Part shown: in pieces, positions 1 to 8,081 of the stretch | Numbering within the stretch: the first letter of the stretch is position 1 | Layout of the letters: each line of letters opens with the position of its first letter | Assembly (NCBI GenBank): GCA_948688495.1 | Contig: CAPQSW010000045.1 | Span: 2,621 to 21,458, forward strand | Reading direction: 5' to 3' | Source of the DNA: an uncultured Lachnospiraceae bacterium | GTDB lineage: Bacteria > Bacillota > Clostridia > Lachnospirales > Lachnospiraceae | Length of the DNA: 18,838 nt | The notes under the pieces: generated by a model | Database searches by the model: none | Told to the model about the DNA's origin: nothing | What the model saw: the letters and a program-made list of their open reading frames with translations, nothing else | Made by a program: the position numbers and the translations under genes

Positions 1-314
1 TTAATTAGTATTTGTCGAGTTGGAGTAAATAAAAATGTTTAGTAAATCTAGTGTTTCTTTGTGATCCGCCTCAGCTTTGCTTGTGATAATTATATATTTT
101 ATTGTGCGCTGCGTTGCGCAAAAATGAAAAATCATTGTGCAAATCTTCTTAAAAATCAGTTGAAGTTTGTTTATATTTAGTATTGTATCTAAAATAGAAA
201 GTTCTATAATTATTAATAAGACAGCAGAAAGCGCAAATAATTGCGCACAAGCTGCTTGCGGAACTAATGATATATACGGCGAAGTATATGCAGACCCAGG
301 AAAGGAAGGGAAAA
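1..314. other. AT-rich upstream region of the GH43 gene, no gene seen
   Basis: No convincing coding region is present on either strand. The stretch is AT-rich and contains several GCGCAA/TTGCGC motifs. There is a perfect 8-bp palindrome TTGCGCAA at 114-121, which is also the 3' side of a small TGCGC/GCGCA hairpin (105-120). There is also an inverted repeat GCGCAA-ATAA-TTGCGC at 231-246, downstream of a TATAAT hexamer. These could be operator sites for the downstream secreted glycosidase, but no regulator gene is visible in the window. The upstream neighbour is outside the window. Confidence 0.5.
183..210 (+). promoter_or_regulatory. candidate promoter of the GH43 gene
   Basis: A perfect -10 hexamer TATAAT (205-210) lies 16 nt downstream of a weak -35, TTGTAT (183-188). 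It would give a leader of about 100 nt containing the GCGCAA-ATAA-TTGCGC inverted repeat at 231-246, just after the predicted start of transcription. The -35 is poor, so an activator or another promoter is possible. Confidence 0.35.
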
Positions 315-3300
315 ATGAGGAAAAAATTTATAAGCAAACTATTAGTGCTTGCCATGTCGGTGTCACTGTTTTCCAGTGTACCGCAGCCGGTCTTAGCAGA
401 GGGACCGACGGAAGACAGTGCAACTATCAGCGGAACGCTTCTTGACAAGGATGGTAAGCCTGTGAAAGGAAAAAACGTTGCTACGGTAACAGTAAGGGAC
501 CGCGGGGCGCAGGGTACAGAGCTTCAGACAATCAATGTAAATGAAGATGGTACTTATACTGCAACGGTTACAAAAGGACATTCTTATCAGATTATTGGAC
601 TTCCTTATCAATTTAATTCAGCACAACAGCGGCCGCAAACGGAAGCAGTTTCTACGAATGTCTGTGCAGTGACACAGGTTGTGACTGCGGATGATGCACA
701 GATAACGCAGGATTTGCAGATTCCAAACCCGATTACAGTTCCCAATGGAGAGATGAACCAGACGTTTTCCGCTGAGAATGACTGGGCGTTGGATATCTTG
801 AGTGGTGCGGGGCCTAAATGGACCAATCGGGGAGGAGATGTACACTGTCTCCCAGGTGGCTTCAATAGCTGGAACAGCAACCCCAATTCTTTTGACTTGC
901 ATCAGCAATTGAGCGATATGGAGGAGGGAATATATACGCTTCAAATATCTGTTCGGGCAGATATGGCAGAAAATGATGAGGCTTATCTCTATGTAAAAAA
1001 TGCAGAACAAAAGATTCTGGTAAAAGAAGATATTAGACCCACGAACAACAATTTTGAAGTCTATGGTTTGACTATAGAAGTCACCGGTGAACCCATTACA
1101 ATAGGCGTGTACGGCAATTGTTCAGGAGGGAAACTTGTTCAGGTGGATGATGTTCGTATGGGCAAGCTCCCGGAACCGGAGGAAACATTTAGCAAGGCAC
1201 AGTTAAAGACACTGCTGGATAAGGCTGGTACATACAATGCAGAGGATTATGTTGCATCATCATTTACGACATTGACAGAAGCCAAGACATCTGCACAGGC
1301 GGTACATGACAATGAGTCTGCAACGGACAAAGAGATTACTGCAGCATACAAGGCTTTACAGGCAGCCATTGACGGATTGGTTCCGGCTAAGAAGGCTGGA
1401 GACGCAAAATACCAGAACGATATCTTCTGGTACGACACAGATGGTAATGTTATCTACTCCCAGGGTGGCGGAATCTTTAAGTTTGACAATAAGTATTACT
1501 GGTATGGTGTGAAGTACGAGGAGGCAGAGAAATATGCGAAGGATCCGACAACAGGACCTTACTCTACGAATCCATCACCGAAATTTTTAGGCGTCACCTG
1601 TTATTCTTCCGATGATCTTGCAACGTGGACGTATGAGGGACTTGTTGTTACAAGAGAAGAAGTCAGCGGGAAAGAGGAGATGAACAATCAGGAAGTAGCC
1701 TGGGTAGGACGTCTTGGTGTTGCCAAAGTAGATGGGAAATATGCACTCTTAGTACAACACGAATGCCCGGACGAGGATAACTCCTTGGATGGAAATATAG
1801 ATACAGATAATTTCAGCAAACAGGTTCTCGTATTGACGTCAGATACACCAGACGGCGAGTTTAAGTGGAATCAGCGTATCAATATGAATTCATATACAGG
1901 TGGAACATCCAATACAGGGGATCAAACTGTATTTACCGATGATGATGGCACAAGCTACCTGGTATATTCCTATGGTTCAGGAAGGGGTAAGATGTTCCTT
2001 TCCAAGATCGTTGCCCAGGAAAATGACAAGATTGGACTTGCACAATCACATATGGTTTATCAGGGTGCAGGCCGTGAAGGAAACTGTATGTTTAAGTACA
2101 ATAACAAGTATTATATGTGCGCTTCCGATTTGTATGGATGGAATGCGTCCCATGCTTACTATATGGTTTTGGACAGCCTGGAAGACAGCTATCTGGAAAG
2201 CGATACCTTTAAGCCGGCAACGAGCATGCAGTTGATGGATGGCAGCAGCGAGGATTTCTGCCATGTTACCCAGACAGGATTTTTCTATACCGTTAAGGGA
2301 AGCGATCAGGAAACTGTAATTTTCTGTGGCGACCGCTGGTCGGATTTTGCCAAGAATGGACTTGGTTATAACCAGTGGTGTCCATTGTCCTTTAAGGCAG
2401 ATGGAACACCGTATTTTAATTCTCTCAGCGCATGGGATTTAGATCTTGCAACAGGCAAATGGACGGTACATGCTACCAATAATTATGCGAAGAATGGCAG
2501 CTTTGACGCAGACCGTGTAAATCAGAAAGAGCTTGCGGGCTGGACAAATACAATAAACGAAGGAAATGCCCCCATCAATAATGACAAAAGTGTAGTAACT
2601 GGAAAATATGCATTGAAATTAGGTGATGCCGTAGATTTTGACTGTAAGGTATCACAGGAGATTGCACAGAATACTGCAACCGCAGATGCAGTACAGCTGC
2701 CAAACGGAACTTATGACCTCAAGGCAAAGCTGAAAAACACCGGAACATTTGATGAACTGAGCATGTATGTGAAGTCGGGAAATATAACAAAGAAGACTCT
2801 GATAAAAACAGCACATGCAAACTATACAGAAATTACTCTGCCGGACGTAGCTGTTACAGGAAATAAGGCAGAGATTGGATTTATAGCTAAGGGAAAAGCA
2901 AATGCATCCGCCCTGATTGATGATGTATCATTTGTACTTGCCAAGGAGCAGGAAGTGTCTTCTGGAAAGATTTCCTGTGACATAACTTCTGATACTACAA
3001 AGAAAGCTACGATTACAGCAACGAATGCAGGCGCGTCTATTGTGTATGTGTATGAGGCTGAGCTTGCGAATGGCAAGAATACATATACTTTGGAGCCAAT
3101 TGCAGCGGGAAGCTATGCGGTAGACATTGATGTACACGCTTGTAATATTACAGGGGGAAGCCAGAACGTTACGGTTACAGCCGGACAGACCACAGCAACT
3201 TCAGCAGTTACGGTTACCAACCAGGGAGGAAATGTAACCGGTAAGATTGTGGATGACAGCGGTGAAGCAGTTGTGGGCGCAGTTGTCAGCCTTGTTCAGG

Positions 3301-5285
3301 ACGGAAAAGAACCTGTTTCTGTTAAGACAGCAGCGGATGGAACTTATACGATAAATGATGTCATGGCAGGAACTTACACTGTTCAGGCAGTGAAAGAAGG
3401 TTACGGAGAACCGGAGACAAAGACGGTAGAAGTTACAGTTGGAGAGACTGCTACAGTCGCTGATCTGGTTATGGAAAAACAGGTGGGAACCATATCTGGA
3501 AAAGTTTATGACCAGTCAGGAGCGCCAGTTGGCGGTGCAACCGTAAAAGTACGTGGAAACAAGGATATGAATGATGACAAACGTTTCCAGACACAGACAG
3601 GCGAAGACGGATCATACACCATAGATGTGATAGCAGGAAGTTATCAGGTTCTGACAGAGCAGGCGGATGCGGGCGTGCAGGCAGTTTCTGAGACGCTTAC
3701 AGTGGAAGCGAAACAGTCTTATACGGCAGATTTAAGGCTTCCGAAATCTGTCAATCTTCCAAACGGAGATTTTGAGAATGCATTTTCTTCTTCGGATTGG
3801 ACGATTACTGGTACAGGTGCAAAGCAGACGAATCGAAAACAGGATGTACTTAATGGAAATGGCGGATTAAATATCTGGACTGGCAGTGATTATGCATTTG
3901 AACTGAGCCAGACACTGAATAATGTAAGAAACGGCAAATATATCATCAATCTGAAAGCAGAATCCGGAGATTTTGGTGCGGAAGATGTACTGTATTTCTA
4001 TGCGAAAAACAAAGCCGGAGAGTTTCTTGGAAAAGAAAATATTCCGAATGTAAAGATTACCAAAGGCGAGGTACTCGGTCTTGTCGTGGAGGTTACGGAC
4101 AAAACGCTTACGGTTGGCATTTCCGGAGATATGACGGGTGGCGCATGGTCCCATGTCGATGATTTCTGTGTAGGAAGAATTGTGCCATTGGATGCAGATT
4201 CAGTAGCAGCAGAGAATGTTATGGATTTGATTGATGCGATTGGAACCGTAAAATTAACAGATGCCTGCAAGAAGAAAATTAACGACGCAAAAACTGCGTT
4301 TGGGGCATTGAATGAGGCTCAGAAAGCTCTTGTGGATAATGCGGATATTCTTACGAAGGCAGACGAAAAATATCAGGAATTAGAGCAGAAGCAGGAAGAA
4401 CAGAATGCAGATCAGAGGGCGGCAGATAAAGTCATAGACCTGATTAACAGCATCGGAACTGTAGACGCAAGTGCAGACAGCAAAGCTAAAATTGATGCGG
4501 CAAGAGCTGCCTATGAGCAATTGTCCCCAACACAGAAGGAGCTTGTGAAGAACCTTAACGTACTGACTCAGGCAGAGACGAAATACGAAGAAGTCAGCAA
4601 GCCGTCAGTGCCAGCCAAAGTTGACATTAACAAAGCAGCCGTTGCAGCCATTGCAGCACAGACCTACACAGGCAAGAATATTACGCCGGCAGTAAAAGTA
4701 ACTTATGGCAAAGAGACATTGGTTAAGGATAAGGATTATACGGTTTCTTACAGTAATAATAAGAATATCGGGACTGCAAAGGTAACGATAACCGGAAAAG
4801 GAATCTACGAAAAGAGCGTTACCAAAAACTTTACCATTACGGTGAAGAAGAATAAAGTCTATACGGTTGGCAGCTATAAGTATAAGATTACCAATGCCAA
4901 GACGAATGGAAAAGGAACCGTTGCAGTGTCAGGCGGTAAGAGTAAGAACTTAAAGAAAGTAAATATTGGCGCGACAGTAAAAATTGGAGGTAAGAGCTTT
5001 AAGATTACTTCTATTGCCAAGGGCGCGTTCAAGGGTTACAAGAAACTCACCAGCGTGACCATTGGAAAGAATGTAACCAAGATTGAGAACAGTGCATTTG
5101 AGAAATGTGCGAAGGTAAAGACGATTAAGATTAGCGGCACAGGATTAAAGAGTGTAGGCAAGAATGCTATTAAGGGAATCAACAAGAAAGCAACGATCAA
5201 ATGCCCGAAAAAGAAATTGGCAAAATACAAAAAGCTGTTTAAATCTTCTACGGGTTACAAGAAGACAATGAAAATCAAAAAATAA
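315..5285 (+). CDS. secreted modular glycoside hydrolase family 43 protein (possible galactanase)
   Basis: Exported protein of about 1656 aa. The start is ATG 315, preceded by AAGGAAGGG and followed by a classic signal peptide (cleavage near VLA-E, residue 28); the in-frame ATG at 267 would put a polar tail before it. Modules in order: carboxypeptidase-regulatory-like repeat (about 36-95); CBM-like beta-sandwich (137-285); FIVAR helices (293-357); GH43 five-bladed propeller (364-720); second CBM-like module (722-875); beta module (879-967); two more regulatory-like repeats (973-1055, 1058-1146); third CBM-like module (1146-1290), clearly homologous to the first; a tandem pair of ~62-aa helical repeats (1296-1429); Ig-like module (1436-1512); very Lys-rich LRR_5/BspA-like C-terminus (1516-1656). 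The propeller start (DG-I-GGG-YYWYG pattern) resembles the exo-beta-1,3-galactanase-type subfamily. By motif, E588 could be the general acid and Q653 the conserved Gln used in that subfamily instead of an Asp base; E460 may also be catalytic. Substrate is inferred, probably plant arabinogalactan side chains. There is no LPXTG signal. Confidence 0.85.
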   Translation: MRKKFISKLLVLAMSVSLFSSVPQPVLAEGPTEDSATISGTLLDKDGKPVKGKNVATVTVRDRGAQGTELQTINVNEDGTYTATVTKGHSYQIIGLPYQFNSAQQRPQTEAVSTNVCAVTQVVTADDAQITQDLQIPNPITVPNGEMNQTFSAENDWALDILSGAGPKWTNRGGDVHCLPGGFNSWNSNPNSFDLHQQLSDMEEGIYTLQISVRADMAENDEAYLYVKNAEQKILVKEDIRPTNNNFEVYGLTIEVTGEPITIGVYGNCSGGKLVQVDDVRMGKLPEPEETFSKAQLKTLLDKAGTYNAEDYVASSFTTLTEAKTSAQAVHDNESATDKEITAAYKALQAAIDGLVPAKKAGDAKYQNDIFWYDTDGNVIYSQGGGIFKFDNKYYWYGVKYEEAEKYAKDPTTGPYSTNPSPKFLGVTCYSSDDLATWTYEGLVVTREEVSGKEEMNNQEVAWVGRLGVAKVDGKYALLVQHECPDEDNSLDGNIDTDNFSKQVLVLTSDTPDGEFKWNQRINMNSYTGGTSNTGDQTVFTDDDGTSYLVYSYGSGRGKMFLSKIVAQENDKIGLAQSHMVYQGAGREGNCMFKYNNKYYMCASDLYGWNASHAYYMVLDSLEDSYLESDTFKPATSMQLMDGSSEDFCHVTQTGFFYTVKGSDQETVIFCGDRWSDFAKNGLGYNQWCPLSFKADGTPYFNSLSAWDLDLATGKWTVHATNNYAKNGSFDADRVNQKELAGWTNTINEGNAPINNDKSVVTGKYALKLGDAVDFDCKVSQEIAQNTATADAVQLPNGTYDLKAKLKNTGTFDELSMYVKSGNITKKTLIKTAHANYTEITLPDVAVTGNKAEIGFIAKGKANASALIDDVSFVLAKEQEVSSGKISCDITSDTTKKATITATNAGASIVYVYEAELANGKNTYTLEPIAAGSYAVDIDVHACNITGGSQNVTVTAGQTTATSAVTVTNQGGNVTGKIVDDSGEAVVGAVVSLVQDGKEPVSVKTAADGTYTINDVMAGTYTVQAVKEGYGEPETKTVEVTVGETATVADLVMEKQVGTISGKVYDQSGAPVGGATVKVRGNKDMNDDKRFQTQTGEDGSYTIDVIAGSYQVLTEQADAGVQAVSETLTVEAKQSYTADLRLPKSVNLPNGDFENAFSSSDWTITGTGAKQTNRKQDVLNGNGGLNIWTGSDYAFELSQTLNNVRNGKYIINLKAESGDFGAEDVLYFYAKNKAGEFLGKENIPNVKITKGEVLGLVVEVTDKTLTVGISGDMTGGAWSHVDDFCVGRIVPLDADSVAAENVMDLIDAIGTVKLTDACKKKINDAKTAFGALNEAQKALVDNADILTKADEKYQELEQKQEEQNADQRAADKVIDLINSIGTVDASADSKAKIDAARAAYEQLSPTQKELVKNLNVLTQAETKYEEVSKPSVPAKVDINKAAVAAIAAQTYTGKNITPAVKVTYGKETLVKDKDYTVSYSNNKNIGTAKVTITGKGIYEKSVTKNFTITVKKNKVYTVGSYKYKITNAKTNGKGTVAVSGGKSKNLKKVNIGATVKIGGKSFKITSIAKGAFKGYKKLTSVTIGKNVTKIENSAFEKCAKVKTIKISGTGLKSVGKNAIKGINKKATIKCPKKKLAKYKKLFKSSTGYKKTMKIKK

Positions 5286-5293
5286 AAATCCTG

Positions 5294-5322
5294 TTGACAG
5301 ATGCCATGCAGGATAGTAGAAT
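5294..5322 (+). promoter_or_regulatory. promoter of the riboflavin operon
   Basis: Consensus -35 TTGACA (5294-5299), 17-nt spacer and -10 TAGAAT (5317-5322) predict transcription starting about 5329, a dozen bases before the riboswitch P1 helix. The promoter begins only 9 bp after the stop codon of the GH43 gene, for which I see no good terminator. Confidence 0.8.
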
Positions 5323-5340
5323 GTAACCAAACAAAATAAA

Positions 5341-5486
5341 TTCTTCAGGGCAGGGTGACCGTTTCTTAATTATGGAATGGAATTCCCGACCGACGGTGAT
5401 ACCCCTTAGAGGGCAAGTCCGTGAGCCGTAAGGCATGATTTGGTGAGAATCCAAAACCGACCGTAAAGTCTGGATGGGAGAAGAAG
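5341..5486 (+). ncRNA. FMN riboswitch (RFN element)
   Basis: The conserved RFN blocks appear in order: TTCAGGGCAGGGTG (5344-5357), CCCGACCGACGGTGAT (5386-5401), GTCCGTGAGCC, GATTTGGTGAGAATCC and CCGACCGTAAAGTCTGGATG (5457-5476). P1 closes as TTCTTC (5341-5346) with GAAGAA (5480-5485), 6 bp. The element senses flavin mononucleotide. With FMN bound, P1 forms and the downstream terminator stops transcription of ribU-ribD-ribE-ribBA-ribH. The 8-nt segment TTCAGGGC (5344-5351) is exactly complementary to GCCCTGAA in the terminator's left arm (5518-5525). This offers an antiterminator helix exclusive with both P1 and the terminator. Confidence 0.95.
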
Positions 5487-5514
5487 CTGTATTGGTATAT
5501 GTGTAATTGTGCAA

Positions 5515-5546
5515 AAAGCCCTGAATCTATATAGATTCAGGGCTTT
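5515..5546 (+). terminator. riboswitch-controlled intrinsic terminator
   Basis: A perfect 16-bp inverted repeat (5515-5530 with 5531-5546) has the core AGCCCTGAATC/GATTCAGGGCT. It is followed by CTTTCCTT, only a short U-rich tail. It is the expression platform of the FMN riboswitch, 29 nt after the aptamer. Confidence 0.85.
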
Positions 5547-5602
5547 CCTTATAGGATAAAAATTATATGCGCACGCGTGCGATCTGAAAGGGGTTTTAAA
5601 AA

Positions 5603-6226
5603 ATGAGTACAGTAACGAAAATAACGGGGAAACGGGTAGATGTCTGGAAAATGACGATGACAGCAATGTTGTCCGCAATTGCTTTTGTCTTGATGTTCCT
5701 TGATTTTTCTGTCCCCATTATGCCGCCTTTTATTAAGATGGATTTGTCTGACCTGCCGGAATTGATAGGCGCATTTGCAATGGGACCTGTCAGCGGAGTG
5801 GTAATCTGCCTGATTAAGAACCTTCTGCATCTGCTTATTTCTACAACCGGGGGTGTGGGGGAATTGTCTAATTTCCTTTTAGGCGCTTGCTTTGTGCTTC
5901 CAGCGGGTCTTGTTTACCGCAAATGGAAAGGGAAAAAAAGTGCAATTCTTGGGGCATTGCTCGGAGCCGTGCTCATGGCAATTGTCAGCATAATTTCCAA
6001 CTATTATATAGTCTATCCCTTTTATTATAATTTTATGGCAAAAGACGCTATTTTGGCAGCATATCAGGCAATTATTCCAGGAGTGGACAGTATTCTGCAG
6101 TGTTTGATTGTGTTTAATGCCCCGTTTACGCTTGTAAAAGGCTTGTTCAGCGTATTGATTACGGTGCTGATTTACAAACATATTTCACCATTTTTAAAGG
6201 GGAGGAACCGGGATGGAAGATTGTAA
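5603..6226 (+). CDS. ribU: riboflavin ECF transporter S component RibU
   Basis: Substrate-binding membrane subunit of an energy-coupling factor importer for riboflavin (207 aa, about six hydrophobic helices, no signal peptide). Recognised from the order of conserved segments: the N-terminal amphipathic start leading to a helix ending FLDFSVP; then IKMDLSDLPELIGAFAMGP; IKNLLHLL; a TGGVGELSNF loop; and a C-terminal positively charged tail. The start is ATG 5603 with GAAAGGGG (5586-5593) upstream. It is the first gene after the FMN riboswitch, which fits a flavin-related cargo. No EcfA/EcfA'/EcfT genes are nearby, so it would use a shared (group II) energising module encoded elsewhere. It overlaps ribD by 14 nt. 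A 12-bp palindrome lies just before its ribosome binding site (5570-5581). Confidence 0.9.
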   Translation: MSTVTKITGKRVDVWKMTMTAMLSAIAFVLMFLDFSVPIMPPFIKMDLSDLPELIGAFAMGPVSGVVICLIKNLLHLLISTTGGVGELSNFLLGACFVLPAGLVYRKWKGKKSAILGALLGAVLMAIVSIISNYYIVYPFYYNFMAKDAILAAYQAIIPGVDSILQCLIVFNAPFTLVKGLFSVLITVLIYKHISPFLKGRNRDGRL

Positions 6227-7436
6227 TATGACCCCTGAGGATTATATGCGGATGGCGCTCGATTTGGCGAGACAGGGGGAGGGGAAGGTATCGCCAAATC
6301 CTATGGTTGGCTGTGTAGTGGTAAAAGACGGCCGTGTGATTGCAAAAGGGTATCATGAAAAGTATGGCGGTTTTCATGCGGAGCGCAATGCACTGCTGCA
6401 CTGTACGGAGGACACGCAAGGGGCAGAACTCTATGTAAATCTTGAACCCTGCTGCCATCATGGGAAGACTCCGCCCTGTACGGATATCATTTTGCAGAGA
6501 AAGATTTCTAAGGTCTATGTAGGCTGCCTGGATTCCAACCCCAAGGTGGCTGGAAAGGGTGCCGCTATTTTGCGGGATCACGGTGTACAGGTGGAGACAG
6601 GAATTTTGGAAGAAGAATGCAGGAAATTGAATGAAGTCTTTTTCCACTACATGGAGAAACATACGCCATTTGTGGCGATGAAATACGCTATGACACTGGA
6701 TGGGAAAATCGCTTGTGAGACAGGGGATTCCAGATGGGTGACGGGCGAGGAAGCCAGAAGTTATGTTCAACGTATGCGTAACCGCTACCGCGGGATTATG
6801 GCGGGGATTGGTACTGTGCAGATAGATAATCCGCTGTTAAACTGTAGGATGCAGGGCGGCAGAAATCCGGTGCGCATTATCTGTGACACATGCCTCAGGA
6901 TTCCAAGGGACAGCCAGGTTGTACAGACAGCAGGAGAAATTAAGACGATTGTTGCCTGGAATCCGAGGGCGGCGCGGGATTTTCGTCAATTACAGGATAC
7001 AAAGGCAGCAGATGCATTGTCAGGCGATCATAAGAGAAAAGCGCTTGAACAGATGGAAGAAACAGTGGAATACCTAACGAGCAAAGGAATCGTTTTACTG
7101 GAAAATCCCCTAAAGGAAGAAGGGGAAAAGCCGGAATTGGATTTACGGAAACTGTTTGGGCAGCTTGGTACACAGGGGATTGACAGCATTTTGCTGGAGG
7201 GCGGCGGTACGCTGAATGCCTCTGTGCTGCGGGAAAATCTTGTACAGAGAGTCTACGCGTTCATAGCGCCCAAGCTGGTTGCAGGGGCTGACGCCAAGTC
7301 CCCAATAGAAGGCAGGGGAATTTTACGGATGAAAGATGCGGTAGAATTGCAGGACATAGAAGTGGTATCCTTTGGGAGTGATATTTGTATTAGTGGAAGG
7401 GTTGGAAAGGAGGAGGTATGTTTACCGGAATTATAG
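6213..7436 (+). CDS. ribD: bifunctional diaminohydroxyphosphoribosylaminopyrimidine deaminase / uracil reductase RibD
   Basis: Catalyses the second and third steps of the GTP branch of riboflavin synthesis: Zn-dependent deamination, then NADPH-dependent reduction of the ribosyl side chain. Length is 407 aa. The deaminase domain (about 1-150) shows H55-A-E57 and a PCCHHGKTPPC zinc motif with C80 and C89. The reductase domain (about 155-400) shows MTLDGKIA, GDSRWVTGEEAR and ILLEGGGTLNASVL. The start is ATG 6213, with AGGGGAGG (6198-6205) 7 nt upstream inside the end of ribU; ATG 6228 is an alternative lacking a well-placed site. It is somewhat longer than the usual 360-370 aa because of an extra charged segment around residues 250-285 in the reductase domain. 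It overlaps ribE by 19 nt, suggesting translational coupling. Confidence 0.95.
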   Translation: MEDCNMTPEDYMRMALDLARQGEGKVSPNPMVGCVVVKDGRVIAKGYHEKYGGFHAERNALLHCTEDTQGAELYVNLEPCCHHGKTPPCTDIILQRKISKVYVGCLDSNPKVAGKGAAILRDHGVQVETGILEEECRKLNEVFFHYMEKHTPFVAMKYAMTLDGKIACETGDSRWVTGEEARSYVQRMRNRYRGIMAGIGTVQIDNPLLNCRMQGGRNPVRIICDTCLRIPRDSQVVQTAGEIKTIVAWNPRAARDFRQLQDTKAADALSGDHKRKALEQMEETVEYLTSKGIVLLENPLKEEGEKPELDLRKLFGQLGTQGIDSILLEGGGTLNASVLRENLVQRVYAFIAPKLVAGADAKSPIEGRGILRMKDAVELQDIEVVSFGSDICISGRVGKEEVCLPEL

Positions 7437-8068
7437 AGGAAGTTGGGACGCTGTGTGAAATGAAAAAGGGAGCAGTGTCGGCAGCGGTGAGGATCCGCTG
7501 CAGGAAGGTTCTAAAGGAAACCGGGATTGGGGACAGTATTGCCGTCAATGGAATCTGCCTGACCGTGACGTCGCTGGCAGAAGATAGTTTTACGGCAGAC
7601 GTAATGGCAGAGACAATACGGCGCAGCAGCCTTTCAGAGACTGCAGTACCCGGGAAGGTTAATCTGGAGCGGGCGATGGCTGCACACGGCAGGTTTGGCG
7701 GACACATCGTTTCCGGCCACATTGATGGCTGCGGACGGATTATGGAGATACGCCAGGAGGAAAACGCGGTCTGGTATACAGTGGGAGCGGATAAAAAGCT
7801 GCTTCGCTATATCGTAGAGAAAGGGTCTGTGGCTCTGGATGGAATCAGTCTTACCGTGGCGGAGGTTACAGAGAAGGACTTTAAGGTGTCGGTGATTCCA
7901 CACACCCGGCAGGAGACGTCACTGGTGGATAAGAGCATTGGCAGTATTTTGAATATAGAGTGCGATGTTGTGGGGAAATATGTGGAAAAATTTTTGTCTG
8001 GGAGGGAAACCGAGCGTCCCAAGAGTACGCTGACAGAAGATTTCTTAATGGAACACGGATTCTTTTAA
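7418..8068 (+). CDS. ribE: riboflavin synthase alpha chain RibE
   Basis: Catalyses dismutation of two 6,7-dimethyl-8-ribityllumazine molecules to riboflavin and the pyrimidine product that is recycled by lumazine synthase. The 216-aa protein has the expected duplicated lumazine-binding barrel. Repeat one starts MFTGIIEEVG and contains GDSIAVNGICLTVT; repeat two starts near FGGHIVSGHIDG and contains GSVALDGISLTVAEV. ATG 7418 has AAAGGAGG immediately upstream, inside the end of ribD. Thirteen nucleotides separate it from ribBA. The C-terminal tail of about 25 residues is polar and variable, as usual. Confidence 0.96.
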   Translation: MFTGIIEEVGTLCEMKKGAVSAAVRIRCRKVLKETGIGDSIAVNGICLTVTSLAEDSFTADVMAETIRRSSLSETAVPGKVNLERAMAAHGRFGGHIVSGHIDGCGRIMEIRQEENAVWYTVGADKKLLRYIVEKGSVALDGISLTVAEVTEKDFKVSVIPHTRQETSLVDKSIGSILNIECDVVGKYVEKFLSGRETERPKSTLTEDFLMEHGFF

Positions 8069-8081
8069 AGGAGGAAGGTAA

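Noticed and set aside
105..124. Intrinsic terminator of an upstream gene at the TGCGC hairpin
   Set aside because: The stem is only 5 bp and is followed by A residues, not T, on the + strand; the minus strand has no fitting T run after the stem.
267..314. Upstream ATG of the GH43 gene
   Set aside because: It would place 16 polar residues before a normal signal peptide; ATG 315 has the ribosome binding site.
618..1010. 130-codon minus-strand open frame inside the GH43 gene
   Set aside because: Antisense shadow of the first CBM-like module, with no start signals.
5286..5340. Terminator for the GH43 gene
   Set aside because: Only a weak TCCTG/CAGGA pairing without a U tract was seen; the space is occupied by the rib promoter.
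6159..6770. 203-codon open frame on the minus strand opposite ribD
   Set aside because: It lies wholly antisense to a certain gene, with no ribosome binding site or recognisable domain.
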